Below are positions 8,054 to 16,673 of a stretch of DNA of 35,106 bases, one piece after another. Every line of letters begins with the position of its first letter. Position 1 is the first letter of the stretch. This stretch comes from Deltaproteobacteria bacterium (GTDB lineage: Bacteria; Desulfobacterota; Binatia; Binatales; Binataceae), in the NCBI GenBank assembly GCA_019237115.1, contig JAFAHS010000287.1, positions 1 through 35,106 on the forward strand. Reading direction: 5' to 3'. The translations under genes and the position numbers were made by a program. Below the pieces are notes generated by a model that had not been told where the DNA came from, did not search any database, and saw only the letters and a program-made list of their open reading frames with translations.

Positions 8054-9684
8054 TAGCGCGATAGCCGGCGCTGCCGGAGATCCTCCTTGAACTCAGCAAG
8101 TTCACGCCGGCAGCGTTGTTGATCCCACTTAAGCTCGGCGGCCATCAACCTCGCCACCGCCGGTGCCGCCGCTTCGGCCTCCATGGGCCATCGCCAGACT
8201 GCGCCGATTCGGCGAACCATGAAATCGGCGAGCGTCAGGACCATCTCGTTGCGCACCGTGTGAATAACCTCCGCGCCGACCACCGGGCATCCCGTGGCGA
8301 TTGGTGCGGCAAGCGCGCGGTCGGCGGCCGCGAGACGAGCGGGCAGCGCCGCGCGGGTTCCGTATCGAGTAGCAAGGGTCTCGCGGGTGGTTCGCGGTAA
8401 CGTGTCCAGGGCTTCGGAGTCAGCGCGCGAGGCTTCGCCGAAACGAGCCCCGGGCAACGGTGTGACAGCCGTAGCGCAACCTGTGGTTGGATGATCGAGC
8501 TCCCTGGTCAGGCGAGTAACCAGCTTCTCGGCGATTTCGCGATGGGTGGTCAGCTTGCCACCGGCGACGGTGAGCAATCCGGACGCGCTTTCCAGGATTA
8601 CTTGTTCGCGGGAAACCGCGGAGGGGACGCGCCAACTCTGGCCATCCAGCACCAGCGCACGAAGGCCGGCGAAACTCGACGCGATATCCTCCCGGGTCAA
8701 CTTCATGCCGGGCAGGCTTTCGCCGAGAACGCCGAGCAAATACTCGAGATCGGCCTCATCGGCAGCGACCGCGCCGGCATCCGCATGGTAGTCGGTGTCG
8801 GTTGTGCCCACGACGACATAGCGCTCGTGGGGCATCACAAAGACGATCCGCGCGGCTGCGTCGGAGAGGGCCATCCAGTCTGACACCGGCAGCGCGGTGC
8901 GCGGCAGCACCAGGTGGACGCCTTTGGTCAAGCGAACGCAGGGCGGCACGGCGGGATCGTCCAGTCGCCTTACCTCGTCGACCCACGGTCCCGCGGCGTT
9001 GACAAACGCGCGCGCGCGCAATTCGAAGGTTCGGCCCGCCACACAATCACGCAACGCCGCGGCGCGCAGGCGCCCACTCGACTTGGAGAAACCCTCGGCA
9101 GCGGTACGGTTGGCGACCGCCGCCCCGTGCAGCGAAGCGTCCAAGGCGTTCTCGAGGGTGAGGCGCGCATCGTCGCCCCACGCGTCGTAGTAGGTCGCGC
9201 CGCCGCGCAGACCGTGGCGCGCGAGGGCAGGCTCCATTTCGCGGACTCGGGCCGCGCTCAGGGTTTCACGACGCTCGGCGCGGGGGACTCGTGCAAACCG
9301 ATCGTAAAGCCACAACCCCGCCGCCAGCGTAAAGCGGCCGTACCCTCTTCCTTTATAGAGGGGGAACAGAAATCGTACCGGGTGAACCAGGTGAGGTGCG
9401 GTGCGGCGGCGCAGCAGTTCGCGCTCGCGCAGCGCCGAGTAAACCAGCCGAAGCTGCCCCTGGGGCAGGTAGCGAAAGCCGCCGTGGATCAGTTTGGATG
9501 ATTGAGAGGAAGTGCCCCCGGCGAAGTCGCCGCGCTCCACCAGCGCGACCCGCAAGCCGCGCATCGCCGCGTCGCGTGCGATTGCTGCGCCGTTGATACC
9601 ACCGCCAATCACCCCGAGGTCGAACTCCTCGCGCTCCAGGCGCGCGAGGCTTCGTTCGCGATCAAACGGCTGCTCGGTGTCCAA
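8053..9684 (-). CDS. glpD: FAD-dependent glycerol-3-phosphate dehydrogenase
   Basis: 543 residues, as expected for aerobic GlpD, a membrane-associated flavoprotein that oxidises glycerol-3-phosphate to dihydroxyacetone phosphate and feeds electrons to quinones. The N-terminal dinucleotide fold is GVIGGGINGAAIARDAAMRG, followed by the family signature ERGDFAGGTSSQSSKLIHGG and FRYL. Further landmarks are AFVNAAGPWVDEV, VVGTTDTDYH, and SGLLTVAGGKLTTHREIAE before the C-terminal DAO_C domain. It lies 23 bases after the Mo-cofactor oxidoreductase and overlaps nth. No glpK or glpF is nearby. Confidence 0.95.
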   Translation of the reverse strand: MDTEQPFDRERSLARLEREEFDLGVIGGGINGAAIARDAAMRGLRVALVERGDFAGGTSSQSSKLIHGGFRYLPQGQLRLVYSALRERELLRRRTAPHLVHPVRFLFPLYKGRGYGRFTLAAGLWLYDRFARVPRAERRETLSAARVREMEPALARHGLRGGATYYDAWGDDARLTLENALDASLHGAAVANRTAAEGFSKSSGRLRAAALRDCVAGRTFELRARAFVNAAGPWVDEVRRLDDPAVPPCVRLTKGVHLVLPRTALPVSDWMALSDAAARIVFVMPHERYVVVGTTDTDYHADAGAVAADEADLEYLLGVLGESLPGMKLTREDIASSFAGLRALVLDGQSWRVPSAVSREQVILESASGLLTVAGGKLTTHREIAEKLVTRLTRELDHPTTGCATAVTPLPGARFGEASRADSEALDTLPRTTRETLATRYGTRAALPARLAAADRALAAPIATGCPVVGAEVIHTVRNEMVLTLADFMVRRIGAVWRWPMEAEAAAPAVARLMAAELKWDQQRCRRELAEFKEDLRQRRLSR

Positions 9685-9707
9685 TGGCCCCTGCTCCGCA
9701 TGTGGGG

Positions 9708-10301
9708 CTAATCGTCGGATTCTTCCTGAAACGAGTAACGTTCTTCGCGCCAGGGGTCCGCATGATTGTGATAGCCGCGCACTTCCCAGAATCCACGCCG
9801 GTCCCGATCGCTAAACTCGAGAGCTCTGACCCACTTGGCGCTTTTCCACGCGTAGAGTTTCGGTACCACCAGCCGCAGCGGCCAGCCATGGTCCGGTTCC
9901 AGATCGCGGCCATCGTGCCGATGCGCAAGTATCACATCGTCGCCGAGGAATTCATCCAGCGGCAGATTGGTCGTGTATCCGCCGTCACAGTGCACGATGA
10001 CGAATCGGGCTTCGGGCGCGAGAGTCACCAGCTTCATCAGGTCGCGCACCTTGAGGCCTTCCCAGACATTGTCGAAGCGCGACCAGGTCGTTACGCAGTG
10101 GAAATCGCTCACCTGGCGAGATTGCGGCAGCGCGTGGAACTCCTGGTAGTTGAAACGAAGTTGGGGTTCTACCATTCCCACCACCCGGAAATCCCATTTC
10201 GCGCGATCGAAACGCGGAGCCGGGCCATAGCTTAAGACCGGAAACTTGTCGGTCAACGTCTGACCGGGAGGAAGACGATCCACTGGTTTCACACCGCTCA
10301 T
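9708..10301 (-). CDS. Cytoplasmic sulfite-oxidase-fold molybdopterin oxidoreductase (YuiH-like)
   Basis: 197 residues of the COG2041 oxidoreductase molybdopterin-binding domain. The Mo-ligand cysteine is probably Cys69 in DFHCVTTWSRFDN. Other family features are KWDFRVVGMVE near the start, GYTTNLPLDEFL, HGWPLRLVVPKLYAWKSAKWV, and a C-terminus rich in aromatic and charged residues (FWEVRGYHNHADPWREERY). There is no signal peptide and no C-terminal dimerisation domain, so it resembles the short cytoplasmic YuiH group rather than periplasmic MsrP (YedY). The substrate is unknown. It heads an apparent operon with glpD and nth. Confidence 0.88.
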   Translation of the reverse strand: MSGVKPVDRLPPGQTLTDKFPVLSYGPAPRFDRAKWDFRVVGMVEPQLRFNYQEFHALPQSRQVSDFHCVTTWSRFDNVWEGLKVRDLMKLVTLAPEARFVIVHCDGGYTTNLPLDEFLGDDVILAHRHDGRDLEPDHGWPLRLVVPKLYAWKSAKWVRALEFSDRDRRGFWEVRGYHNHADPWREERYSFQEESDD

Positions 10302-10476
10302 CAGTCACCCAATAAACCCTATCTAAATAGCGGAGCAAAACCGGCGACGAAAGGTGGTCTCGGCGGAGCAAAGCTCTTGGCTCAATGCTGGTGACGGGGG
10401 ACTCACGCCGCCGGGTTGCGATACAGGCACCTACCCGCCCGGGCCGGTTTCCTTGCGGCCTTGGCCAGGAACCCGG
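10302..10476. other. Intergenic region upstream of the Mo oxidoreductase
   Basis: 175 bases, AT-rich near the oxidoreductase start (10305-10340), GC-rich further away. It contains two direct copies of GCGGAGCAAA (around 10330 and 10365). No confident promoter, riboswitch or terminator was identified. It separates the isocitrate dehydrogenase stop from the next operon, so a promoter is expected here. Confidence 0.35.
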
Positions 10477-11547
10477 TCATCGATTCGAGCCCAGCGCCGC
10501 AATGACCGCCGCGGTCATTGCGGCGGTTGTGGCTTTACCGCCGATATCGCCGGTCAGCACTCGTCCCGAGCGCAGGACCTTGCCGGTCGCGGTACGGATG
10601 GCTGCCGCCGCCCCCGCGTAGCCGAGATAGTCGAGCATCATGGCGCCCGACAAGATCGCGGCAATCGGATTGGCTGTGCCCTTGCCGGCCAGGTCGGGCG
10701 CGGTCCCGTGGACCGCCTCGAAAATCGCGCCTTTGTCACCGTAGTTGGCGCCGGGGACCAGACCCAGGCCGCCAACCAGGCCGGCGCACAGGTCGGAGAC
10801 GATGTCGCCATACAGGTTTTCCAGCAGCAGAACGTCAAACGAGGACGGATCGGTCACCAGACGCATGCACGCGGCGTCGACGATCTGCTCGCGGTACTTG
10901 ATTTCGGGATACTCTTTCGCGACCCCACGGGCGCATCGAATGAACAACCCGTCCGACAGCTTCATGATATTGGCTTTGTGGATAGCGGTCAGCGATTTGC
11001 GCTTGTGACGGCGCGCGTACTCGAATGCGAAGCGCGCGATGCGCCGCGAGGCGCGTGCGGTTATCACTTTGATGCTTTCAACCACGCCACGTGCCACGAC
11101 GTGCTCGATGCCGGAATACAGGTCTTCGGTGTTTTCACGTACGACGATCAGGTCGATGTTGCGAAACGGCGTCTGCACGCCGGCAAAGCTCAGGGTAGGA
11201 CGCAGGTTGGCGTACAGATCGAAGGTCTTGCGCAGATAGACGTTTATCGATCGATAGCCTTCGCCCGAGCGGGTCTCGAGCGGACCCTTGAGTGCGACCC
11301 TGGTGCGTTTCAAGGACTTGATGAGCGCGTCGGGAACCGGAGTGCCAAATCGCTTCACCGCATAAGCGCCCGCGGTCTGGCGATCCCACTCGATCTCGAC
11401 TCCGGTCGCCCCGATTACCGCGAGCGCGGCGTCGATAACTTCGGGGCCGACCCCGTCGCCGCCAATCAGTGTAACCACGGGGGCGCCAGCGGCGCGTTTG
11501 GCGGGCGAGGGACTCCGGGCACGCGACCTGGCTTTTGGCCGTCTCAT
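10477..11547 (-). CDS. icd: NAD-type isocitrate dehydrogenase (IDH3-like)
   Basis: 356 residues from ATG 11547. Member of the isocitrate/isopropylmalate dehydrogenase family. It has GGDGVGPEV, the substrate-binding S-x-N-x-x-L-R as RSINVYLRK (Ser100, Asn102, Arg106), VVRENTEDLYSGIEH, and the metal-binding LYGDIVSDLCAGLVGGLGL. The nucleotide-binding stretch EAVHGTAPDLAGKGTANP resembles NAD-dependent IDH3 rather than the NADP enzyme of E. coli. The reaction would be isocitrate to 2-oxoglutarate. Homoisocitrate or tartrate dehydrogenase activity is a less likely alternative. The start lies 5 bases after the glycerate kinase stop, so the two are probably co-transcribed. The first ~20 residues are basic and variable. 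Confidence 0.88.
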   Translation of the reverse strand: MRRPKARSRARSPSPAKRAAGAPVVTLIGGDGVGPEVIDAALAVIGATGVEIEWDRQTAGAYAVKRFGTPVPDALIKSLKRTRVALKGPLETRSGEGYRSINVYLRKTFDLYANLRPTLSFAGVQTPFRNIDLIVVRENTEDLYSGIEHVVARGVVESIKVITARASRRIARFAFEYARRHKRKSLTAIHKANIMKLSDGLFIRCARGVAKEYPEIKYREQIVDAACMRLVTDPSSFDVLLLENLYGDIVSDLCAGLVGGLGLVPGANYGDKGAIFEAVHGTAPDLAGKGTANPIAAILSGAMMLDYLGYAGAAAAIRTATGKVLRSGRVLTGDIGGKATTAAMTAAVIAALGSNR

Positions 11548-11552
11548 CGTCT

Positions 11553-12878
11553 TCAGTAGTTGGCCAACCCGATCATCAAATCGGTCACGTTGGTACCAGT
11601 CGGGCCGACCCGCAGCAGGTCCCCGATCGAATCGAAGAAATTGTAGGCATCGTTGTGTTTCAACGCCGTTGCGGGGTCGAGGCCCTTGCTGGTGGCACGG
11701 GCAACGCTGTCGGGAAATGCGAAGGCACCGGCTGCGTCGGTCGGCCCATCGATTCCGTCGCTTCCGGCTACCAAAGCCGCGAGCCTCGCGTGCGGCGCGA
11801 TTTGCGAAAGGGTGATCGCCATTGCCAAGGCGCATTGCTGAGCCCGCCCGCCGCGTCCTCTGCCACGCACCGTCACGGTCGCCTCTCCGCCGGCGAGCAG
11901 ACAAACGCGCGGCACCTCCATCTTGGCCAGCTGGTGCGCGAGGTCGCGCCCCACGTCGTCGGCCTCGCCCTTGAGATCGCTCCCTCGTTCGATCGCGAAG
12001 CCGATGCGGGCGGCCTCTTCGGCGGCGGCATCGACGGCAGTGCGATTGCTTCCGATAAGCAGATTGGTAACGCACGCAAATATCGGGTCCCCGCTCTTGG
12101 GGGTCTCGGGAACTTCGCCGGCCACGCCTTTTTCGAGGTGTTCGCGGACCCGCTCGGGTGCGCGACCCCAAATTCGCCGACGTTTCAGAATCGCGATCGC
12201 GTCCGAGAAGGTCGACGGGTCGGGCGCGGTCAGTCCAGAACCAATCGTCGCCAGGTCATCACCCGCAACATCCGACAGTATGAGCCCCACGATCCGCGCG
12301 CCCGCGGCCGTCGCGCGCACCAGATTTCCACCCTTTACTGCCGAGAGGTGCTTGCGGACACAGTTGAGTTCCTTGATCGTGGCGCCCGATCTGAGCAAGG
12401 CGGAATTAGTTGCGACCTTGTCCTCGAGCGTCACGCCTTCGGCCGGTGCAATAAACATCGCCGAGGCGCCACCGCTGAGGGCAACGATGAGCAAATCGTT
12501 GGCCGTCATTTCCTTAAGCATGTCGAGCGCCGCGCGCGCGGCGTCGGCGGATGATTGGTCGGGAAGCGGGTGTCCGCCCCGAAGGCATTGAATCCCGGGC
12601 GGGGTTGCCTGGCCCCGGGGCGCGGGCGGAACGATTGCCAAGCCGCGCACGATCTTCGCGCCGAGCTGGCGCTGTAGTTCGCTCGCCATCGGGTGGGCGC
12701 CCTTGCCGATGGCAAGCACGAACGAGCGCCTGGCCGCACCGATCAGTTCGGATACTTCGCGCGAAGCTGAAGTGGCGCCATCGAGTGCCCGCCCTACCAG
12801 CAACGCCGGTTCTACGGCCGCAATCGCGGCGCGATAGATCGCGGTCAATTCCCGCTGAAGGTCAGTCCTGCTTGGCAC
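11553..12878 (-). CDS. Glycerate 2-kinase (GckA/MOFRL family)
   Basis: 441 residues from GTG 12878. This is the DUF4147 plus MOFRL two-domain architecture of bacterial glycerate 2-kinases (GckA/TtuD), which make 2-phosphoglycerate from D-glycerate. The N-terminal domain has FVLAIGKGAHPMA, GGHPLPDQSS and LIVALSGGASAMF. The MOFRL domain has LLAGGEATVTVRGRGRGGRAQQ and VAGSDGIDGPTDAAGAF. The C-terminus HNDAYNFFDSIGDLLRVGPTGTNVTDL is nearly invariant in the family. The gene sits upstream of the isocitrate dehydrogenase; this pairing may route glycerate or glyoxylate carbon into central metabolism (inference). Confidence 0.92.
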   Translation of the reverse strand: MPSRTDLQRELTAIYRAAIAAVEPALLVGRALDGATSASREVSELIGAARRSFVLAIGKGAHPMASELQRQLGAKIVRGLAIVPPAPRGQATPPGIQCLRGGHPLPDQSSADAARAALDMLKEMTANDLLIVALSGGASAMFIAPAEGVTLEDKVATNSALLRSGATIKELNCVRKHLSAVKGGNLVRATAAGARIVGLILSDVAGDDLATIGSGLTAPDPSTFSDAIAILKRRRIWGRAPERVREHLEKGVAGEVPETPKSGDPIFACVTNLLIGSNRTAVDAAAEEAARIGFAIERGSDLKGEADDVGRDLAHQLAKMEVPRVCLLAGGEATVTVRGRGRGGRAQQCALAMAITLSQIAPHARLAALVAGSDGIDGPTDAAGAFAFPDSVARATSKGLDPATALKHNDAYNFFDSIGDLLRVGPTGTNVTDLMIGLANY

Positions 12879-13082
12879 AAAATGAAACTCAGGCTATCTC
12901 GCTTCATCATTTTGGGCGCAGTCTCGGATTTCAAGCCCTTCGCAGCACCGCCCGCTCGGCGCCAAGGCCAAACCCGTGCCTTCACCCACATGCTCGGGAT
13001 TCCTCACCCGGCTGCCGCGGCACGCAGCAAAACCGGGCACAGCTCACCCCGTGGCTCAGCCCACAGAGCGCCTGGCGGATAG

Positions 13083-13117
13083 AAAAAGGGCGCCCCCAGC
13101 ACACCCCAGATCCGCCC
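13083..13117 (-). terminator. Possible intrinsic terminator after rpiA
   Basis: Downstream of the rpiA stop the minus strand has GGGCG (13117-13113), a loop of about 20 bases and CGCCC (13092-13088), then TTTTT (13087-13083). The stem is short and the loop large, so it is weak by intrinsic-terminator standards. The surrounding 12879-13139 spacer has no recognisable gene. Confidence 0.3.
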
Positions 13118-13139
13118 GGGAGCGCAGGCACCGCCGCAA

Positions 13140-13820
13140 TCAGTGCGGGCGCAGGACATCGATCTTGCCATTGTTCCTCGCGACCAGAACCATTGAGGCC
13201 ATGCCGATGAAGAGACCGGTCCCGACCACGCCGGGAATTTCGCGCAGTTCGCGATCGAGTCGGGCAGGATTGCGAATCTCCTTGACCCCGCAGTCGAGGA
13301 TCAGGTTGCCGTTATCGCTTATGAAGTCGGCACCGTCCTTCTGGCGTACCTTGGGCTTTAGACCCAGCGCCGCGACCCGCCGCGTGGCCAGAGGCAGAGC
13401 GAACGGCACCACCTCGACCGGCAGGCTCCCCCGCGCCCCAAGGCGTTTGACGAGCTTCTCCTCTCCGACCAGCACGATGAATCGACGTGACGCTGCCGCG
13501 ACAATTTTTTCCCGGACCAGCGCCCCGCCGTATCCCTTGATCAGGTTGAGTCGTGGATCGACCTCGTCCGCGCCATCAAAGTCGGTGTCGATTTTCGGAG
13601 CGTCTGCGAGCGAGGCGAGCTCGATGCCCAGGGAGCGGCCCAGTTCCTCGCTGGCGCGGGAAGTGGGAATGCCACGCACCTGAATCAGGCTGGCCCCGAG
13701 CGCATTGATGAAGGCGGTCGCAGCACGCCCGGTGCCGAGGCCTACAACATCTCCCGGTTTCGCAAAGCGCAACGCATAGTGGCCAAGGGCCGCCAGGTGG
13801 TCTGGTTCGTTCTGTTCCAT
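13140..13820 (-). CDS. rpiA: Ribose-5-phosphate isomerase A
   Basis: 226 residues, standard for RpiA, which interconverts ribose-5-phosphate and ribulose-5-phosphate in the pentose phosphate pathway. Motifs: VVGLGTGRAATAFI (phosphate loop), IDTDFDGADEVDPRLNLIKG with the catalytic Asp region, and a C-terminal VVGTGLFIGMASMVLVA. The normally glycine-only KGGGGA is KGYGGA here, a small deviation. It follows folE by 22 bases on the same strand. Ribulose-5-phosphate is also the substrate of RibB, which seems inactive in this window. Confidence 0.94.
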   Translation of the reverse strand: MEQNEPDHLAALGHYALRFAKPGDVVGLGTGRAATAFINALGASLIQVRGIPTSRASEELGRSLGIELASLADAPKIDTDFDGADEVDPRLNLIKGYGGALVREKIVAAASRRFIVLVGEEKLVKRLGARGSLPVEVVPFALPLATRRVAALGLKPKVRQKDGADFISDNGNLILDCGVKEIRNPARLDRELREIPGVVGTGLFIGMASMVLVARNNGKIDVLRPH

Positions 13821-13842
13821 CGGAGCTCCCCCGAGGTTCCGA

Positions 13843-14475
13843 CTACTTTCCGTTACGAATCAGATTCATGAACTCCTGACGCGTTTCCACGTTGGTACGG
13901 AACGCACCGAGCATCGCCGAGGTGGTCATCTTGGAATTCTGCTTCTGCACGCCGCGCATTCGCATGCACAGGTGCTCGGCTTCCAGAACGACGGCCACTC
14001 CGAGCGGATCGATCTCTTCCATCAGAGTCTGCGCTATCTGCGTGGTGAGGCGTTCCTGTACCTGGAGGCGGCGACAGTAGATCTCAACCATCCGCGCGAG
14101 CTTCGAGATTCCGACGATTCGCTTGTTGGGCAGGTAGGCTACGTGCGCTTTTCCCATGAACGGCAGCAGATGATGCTCGCAGAGCGAGTAGAAGTCGAGA
14201 TCCTTGCAAAGGATCATTTCCTGGTAGTCCTCTTCCACGAACAACGCCCCGTTGATCGCGTCCTTGGGATCCTGCTGGTAACCGCTGGTCAAAAATTCGA
14301 GCGCTTGAACCATCCGCAGTGGCGTGCGCTGGAGACCTTCCCGCGTGGGGTCCTCGCCGACGTGCGACAGGAGCGTACGGACCGCTTCCTCACCCCGGGC
14401 GCGCTCGCGTTCTCCCCACTGGGATTCGCGACGGTTGGTGAGCCGATGGACTACTGGTTTGCGTGCGTTCGCCAT
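13843..14475 (-). CDS. folE: GTP cyclohydrolase I
   Basis: 210 residues. FolE converts GTP to dihydroneopterin triphosphate, the first step of tetrahydrofolate synthesis. Zinc ligands and the active site are visible: [20 protein letters not shown], then [23 protein letters not shown] and [14 protein letters not shown]. The N-terminal ~25 residues are basic and variable. The start overlaps the metF 3' end by 25 bases in another frame, so the two are coupled; the pairing makes sense because folate is the carrier used by MetF. Confidence 0.96.
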   Translation of the reverse strand: MANARKPVVHRLTNRRESQWGERERARGEEAVRTLLSHVGEDPTREGLQRTPLRMVQALEFLTSGYQQDPKDAINGALFVEEDYQEMILCKDLDFYSLCEHHLLPFMGKAHVAYLPNKRIVGISKLARMVEIYCRRLQVQERLTTQIAQTLMEEIDPLGVAVVLEAEHLCMRMRGVQKQNSKMTTSAMLGAFRTNVETRQEFMNLIRNGK

Positions 14476-15353
14476 TTGCTGAACTCCAGGGCCAGTTCGA
14501 TCGCCAGCGAGGTGCCGCCGCCGCTCATGATGTTGAATCCCGCCACTTCGCCGGCCAACGATTTCATCAGTGCCAGGTTCTCTCGCACCGAAAAAGCGCG
14601 TGCTTCGGCCTCGGACATTCCCGCGTAGCGATCGAAGTGTTCGCGCGCGCCGCTCAGGTCTGCAACCTGCTGCTTGATATGGTCGGCCATCGACGCGCGC
14701 TTGACCGGAAGAATTCCCAACATCGCATGGAGGGAGAGCCGCCTGGCCTGCGCCTGAAAGCGGCGCACGGTAGCGGTCTGGAAGACCGGTTGGGTAATCA
14801 CGAATTTAGCCCCCGCCCGTACCTTTCGCTCAAGCATGCCGATCTCGCGATCGAAGTCCTCACGATTCGGGTTGGCAACCGCTCCGGGGTAGAGCCTGGG
14901 CAGGGTCTTGAGTGGCGCCCTTCCTTCGCCGGTGTCGCCCCGATTCAGCGCGGCAACCATTTCGAGCAGGCCAAATGGATTCAGGTCGCGCACCAGGGCG
15001 CCATGCTCTGGATGCTCGCTGGGGACCCGATCGCCCGCAACGGCGACGATTCCGTCAATGCCCAAAGCCGCAGCGCCAAGCAAGTCGGACTTGAGCGCAT
15101 AGCGGTTGCGATGGCGGCAGGAAAAATTAAGCACCACCGGAATTCCCAGTCTTGCCTTGATGAAGGAGGCAAACACCAGGCCCGACATCTTTACCCGGCC
15201 GAGCGCGTTATCGGTCAGATTGATAGCGTCGACGTGCCCAGCGAAAGCTTCCAGGCGCTTGAGCAACGGCGCGGGGTTGGCGCCGCGCGGTGGAGCTACT
15301 TCCAGCCACACGGCGGGCCGGGACGCGCCCAGCATGTCGGCTAGTGACGACAC
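14451..15353 (-). CDS. metF: Methylenetetrahydrofolate reductase
   Basis: 300 residues from GTG 15353. Reduces 5,10-methylene-THF to 5-methyl-THF using FAD. The catalytic Glu equivalent is Glu18 in WLEVAPPRG (SFEFFPP in E. coli). The barrel shows [28 protein letters not shown], and GIVAVAGDR with the flavin-tuning Asp, then [12 protein letters not shown] and LGILPV. It is close to the minimal MetF length. The upstream thrB stop is 83 bases away, and folE overlaps the 3' end. No SAM riboswitch was recognised in the 83-base spacer. Confidence 0.92.
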   Translation of the reverse strand: MSSLADMLGASRPAVWLEVAPPRGANPAPLLKRLEAFAGHVDAINLTDNALGRVKMSGLVFASFIKARLGIPVVLNFSCRHRNRYALKSDLLGAAALGIDGIVAVAGDRVPSEHPEHGALVRDLNPFGLLEMVAALNRGDTGEGRAPLKTLPRLYPGAVANPNREDFDREIGMLERKVRAGAKFVITQPVFQTATVRRFQAQARRLSLHAMLGILPVKRASMADHIKQQVADLSGAREHFDRYAGMSEAEARAFSVRENLALMKSLAGEVAGFNIMSGGGTSLAIELALEFSKWRTHANQ

Positions 15354-15436
15354 TCAGCTGCTCCTCTGCCGCCGCGGGACGCGCGCGTGAAGGTTGACGG
15401 GAACCATGCAAGCGGGGAGCGCCAGGGCGCCCAGGA

Positions 15437-16471
15437 CTAAGCCTGTCGGCGCTCGGTCGCCTTTACCTTCTGATACTTGCGGTAGTCGTATCCGGTCGCC
15501 ATCGCCATGAGCAGCGGTTCCATGCCGCCCTCCTTCTCGCGCCGCAGCACGCGCAGGCGGTCGAAGAACTCGCGGAAGTCCTTGTCGATTCGCTGGGCAC
15601 CATCGATCGGCTGCAAGAAGAAATCGTGCAGACGCGTCACGGTGAAGCGCAGCGACGAGAACCTCAGTTCATTGGGAAAGGCATCCCATTCGGCGAGCGA
15701 CAGGGTCCTGACCGATTCGTAGCCGCCGAGCAGCGCGCGGAACCGTTCCAGCGAGTAGCCGCCCCGCACGAAGCACAGCGCGTTGACCGCGGTAGCGATA
15801 TCGAAGATAAACTTGCCGCGGCAGGCGGACTCGAAGTCGAGCACCGCCATCAGCTTCTCGCCCCGGAACAGCAGGTTGTCCGAGAATATGTCGCCGTGGA
15901 TCACGCCCTTGGGCAGCTTGCCTTCGAGGTATCGGGTCAGGTACTCAATTTCGTCGTCGAGGGTCCTGCAGATCTTGCGAAAGTAATTGGGCAGGCGGCT
16001 CCTCACGTTCAGGTACAGATCGGCAATACGTTCGAAGCTGAACCGGTTGTCGATTCCTTTCTTGTACGCTTTTCCGACCACGTGGAGCTCGCCGATCGTG
16101 TGCCCGATGGTCTCCAGCTGCGAGAACTTGAGCTTCTCGGGGGCGGGAACCTTGCCCTCCTGATACTTGAACAGCGACACGCACTTGTTGTTGAAGGCGC
16201 GATGGTAGCGACCCATCCGATCCTGCATCGGATGCGGACATGGGAAAGTGTGCTTGCGCAGAAAGGACAGCAGGTCGATTTCGCGCTTAAGCTCGTTCTC
16301 GCTCTTCACTTCATCGATACGGAGCAGGAATTTTCCCTTGGCCGCGTCGATCAGGTAGTTGCTGTTGATCGAACCCTGCGGGATCGCGGTCGCGGTCGTT
16401 ATTCGCCCCAGTGAGTAATCGTCGGCCAGTTCCTTAAGGAACGGTTTATTCAGCTCGGTATAGACGGCCAT
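15437..16471 (-). CDS. thrB: Homoserine kinase, ThrB2/APH-type
   Basis: About 344 residues. The start ATG 16471 (MAVYTELN) is chosen because this is the typical ThrB2 opening; the frame stays open for 21 more codons upstream, but those cover the predicted promoter. The protein has the aminoglycoside-phosphotransferase fold: INSNYLIDAAKGKFLLRID (ATP-binding lobe), catalytic loop VIHGDIFSDNLLF, and metal-binding VLDFESACRGKFIFDIA. It phosphorylates homoserine for threonine synthesis. The C-terminus is longer and more basic than in many homologues. No other threonine gene is in the window, so a different small-molecule kinase activity cannot be excluded. Confidence 0.85.
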   Translation of the reverse strand: MAVYTELNKPFLKELADDYSLGRITTATAIPQGSINSNYLIDAAKGKFLLRIDEVKSENELKREIDLLSFLRKHTFPCPHPMQDRMGRYHRAFNNKCVSLFKYQEGKVPAPEKLKFSQLETIGHTIGELHVVGKAYKKGIDNRFSFERIADLYLNVRSRLPNYFRKICRTLDDEIEYLTRYLEGKLPKGVIHGDIFSDNLLFRGEKLMAVLDFESACRGKFIFDIATAVNALCFVRGGYSLERFRALLGGYESVRTLSLAEWDAFPNELRFSSLRFTVTRLHDFFLQPIDGAQRIDKDFREFFDRLRVLRREKEGGMEPLLMAMATGYDYRKYQKVKATERRQA

Positions 16472-16486
16472 GGAAAGGTTGCTTCG

Positions 16487-16503
16487 CCCGCGGAATCCGC
16501 GGG
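16487..16503. repeat. Perfect palindrome at the predicted thrB transcript start
   Basis: CCCGCGGAATCCGCGGG has 8-base arms around a single central base. It overlaps the expected +1 of the thrB promoter and lies about 16 bases before the ATG. It could be an operator or a stem at the 5' end of the mRNA. Confidence 0.5.
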
Positions 16504-16505
16504 GA

Positions 16506-16534
16506 AGTTTAGAGCCAAGCTCAAGGCGGGTCAA
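16506..16534 (-). promoter_or_regulatory. thrB: Candidate sigma-70-type promoter for thrB
   Basis: On the minus strand TTGACC (16534-16529) and TAAACT (16511-16506) are separated by exactly 17 bases. The -35 matches five and the -10 four of six consensus positions. The expected start of transcription, near 16499, is 28 bases before the thrB ATG and inside a palindrome. Confidence 0.45.
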
Positions 16535-16673
16535 CTAGGGTCTGGAAATCTTACGCCTAAACGCTCGGTATGCAGTTTTGAGCTGTCTTCAGGTCTCCGC
16601 CGAACCGGGTTTTCGGCCGGAAATGGCAGCGAAATCATTGCGTCGGCCCGTCGTAGCGCCTAAATCAGACCTC

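Noticed and set aside
10302..10476. Riboswitch (Moco or cobalamin type) before the Mo oxidoreductase
   Set aside because: Some GGTGCC- and GCGGCGTGAG-like pieces were noticed, but no conserved core box or fold could be matched.
10477..12171. A 564-codon minus-strand open frame covering the dehydrogenase and part of the glycerate kinase
   Set aside because: Only the last 356 codons match a family. The upstream part is an Arg-rich shadow of the glycerate kinase in another frame; the dehydrogenase starts at 11547.
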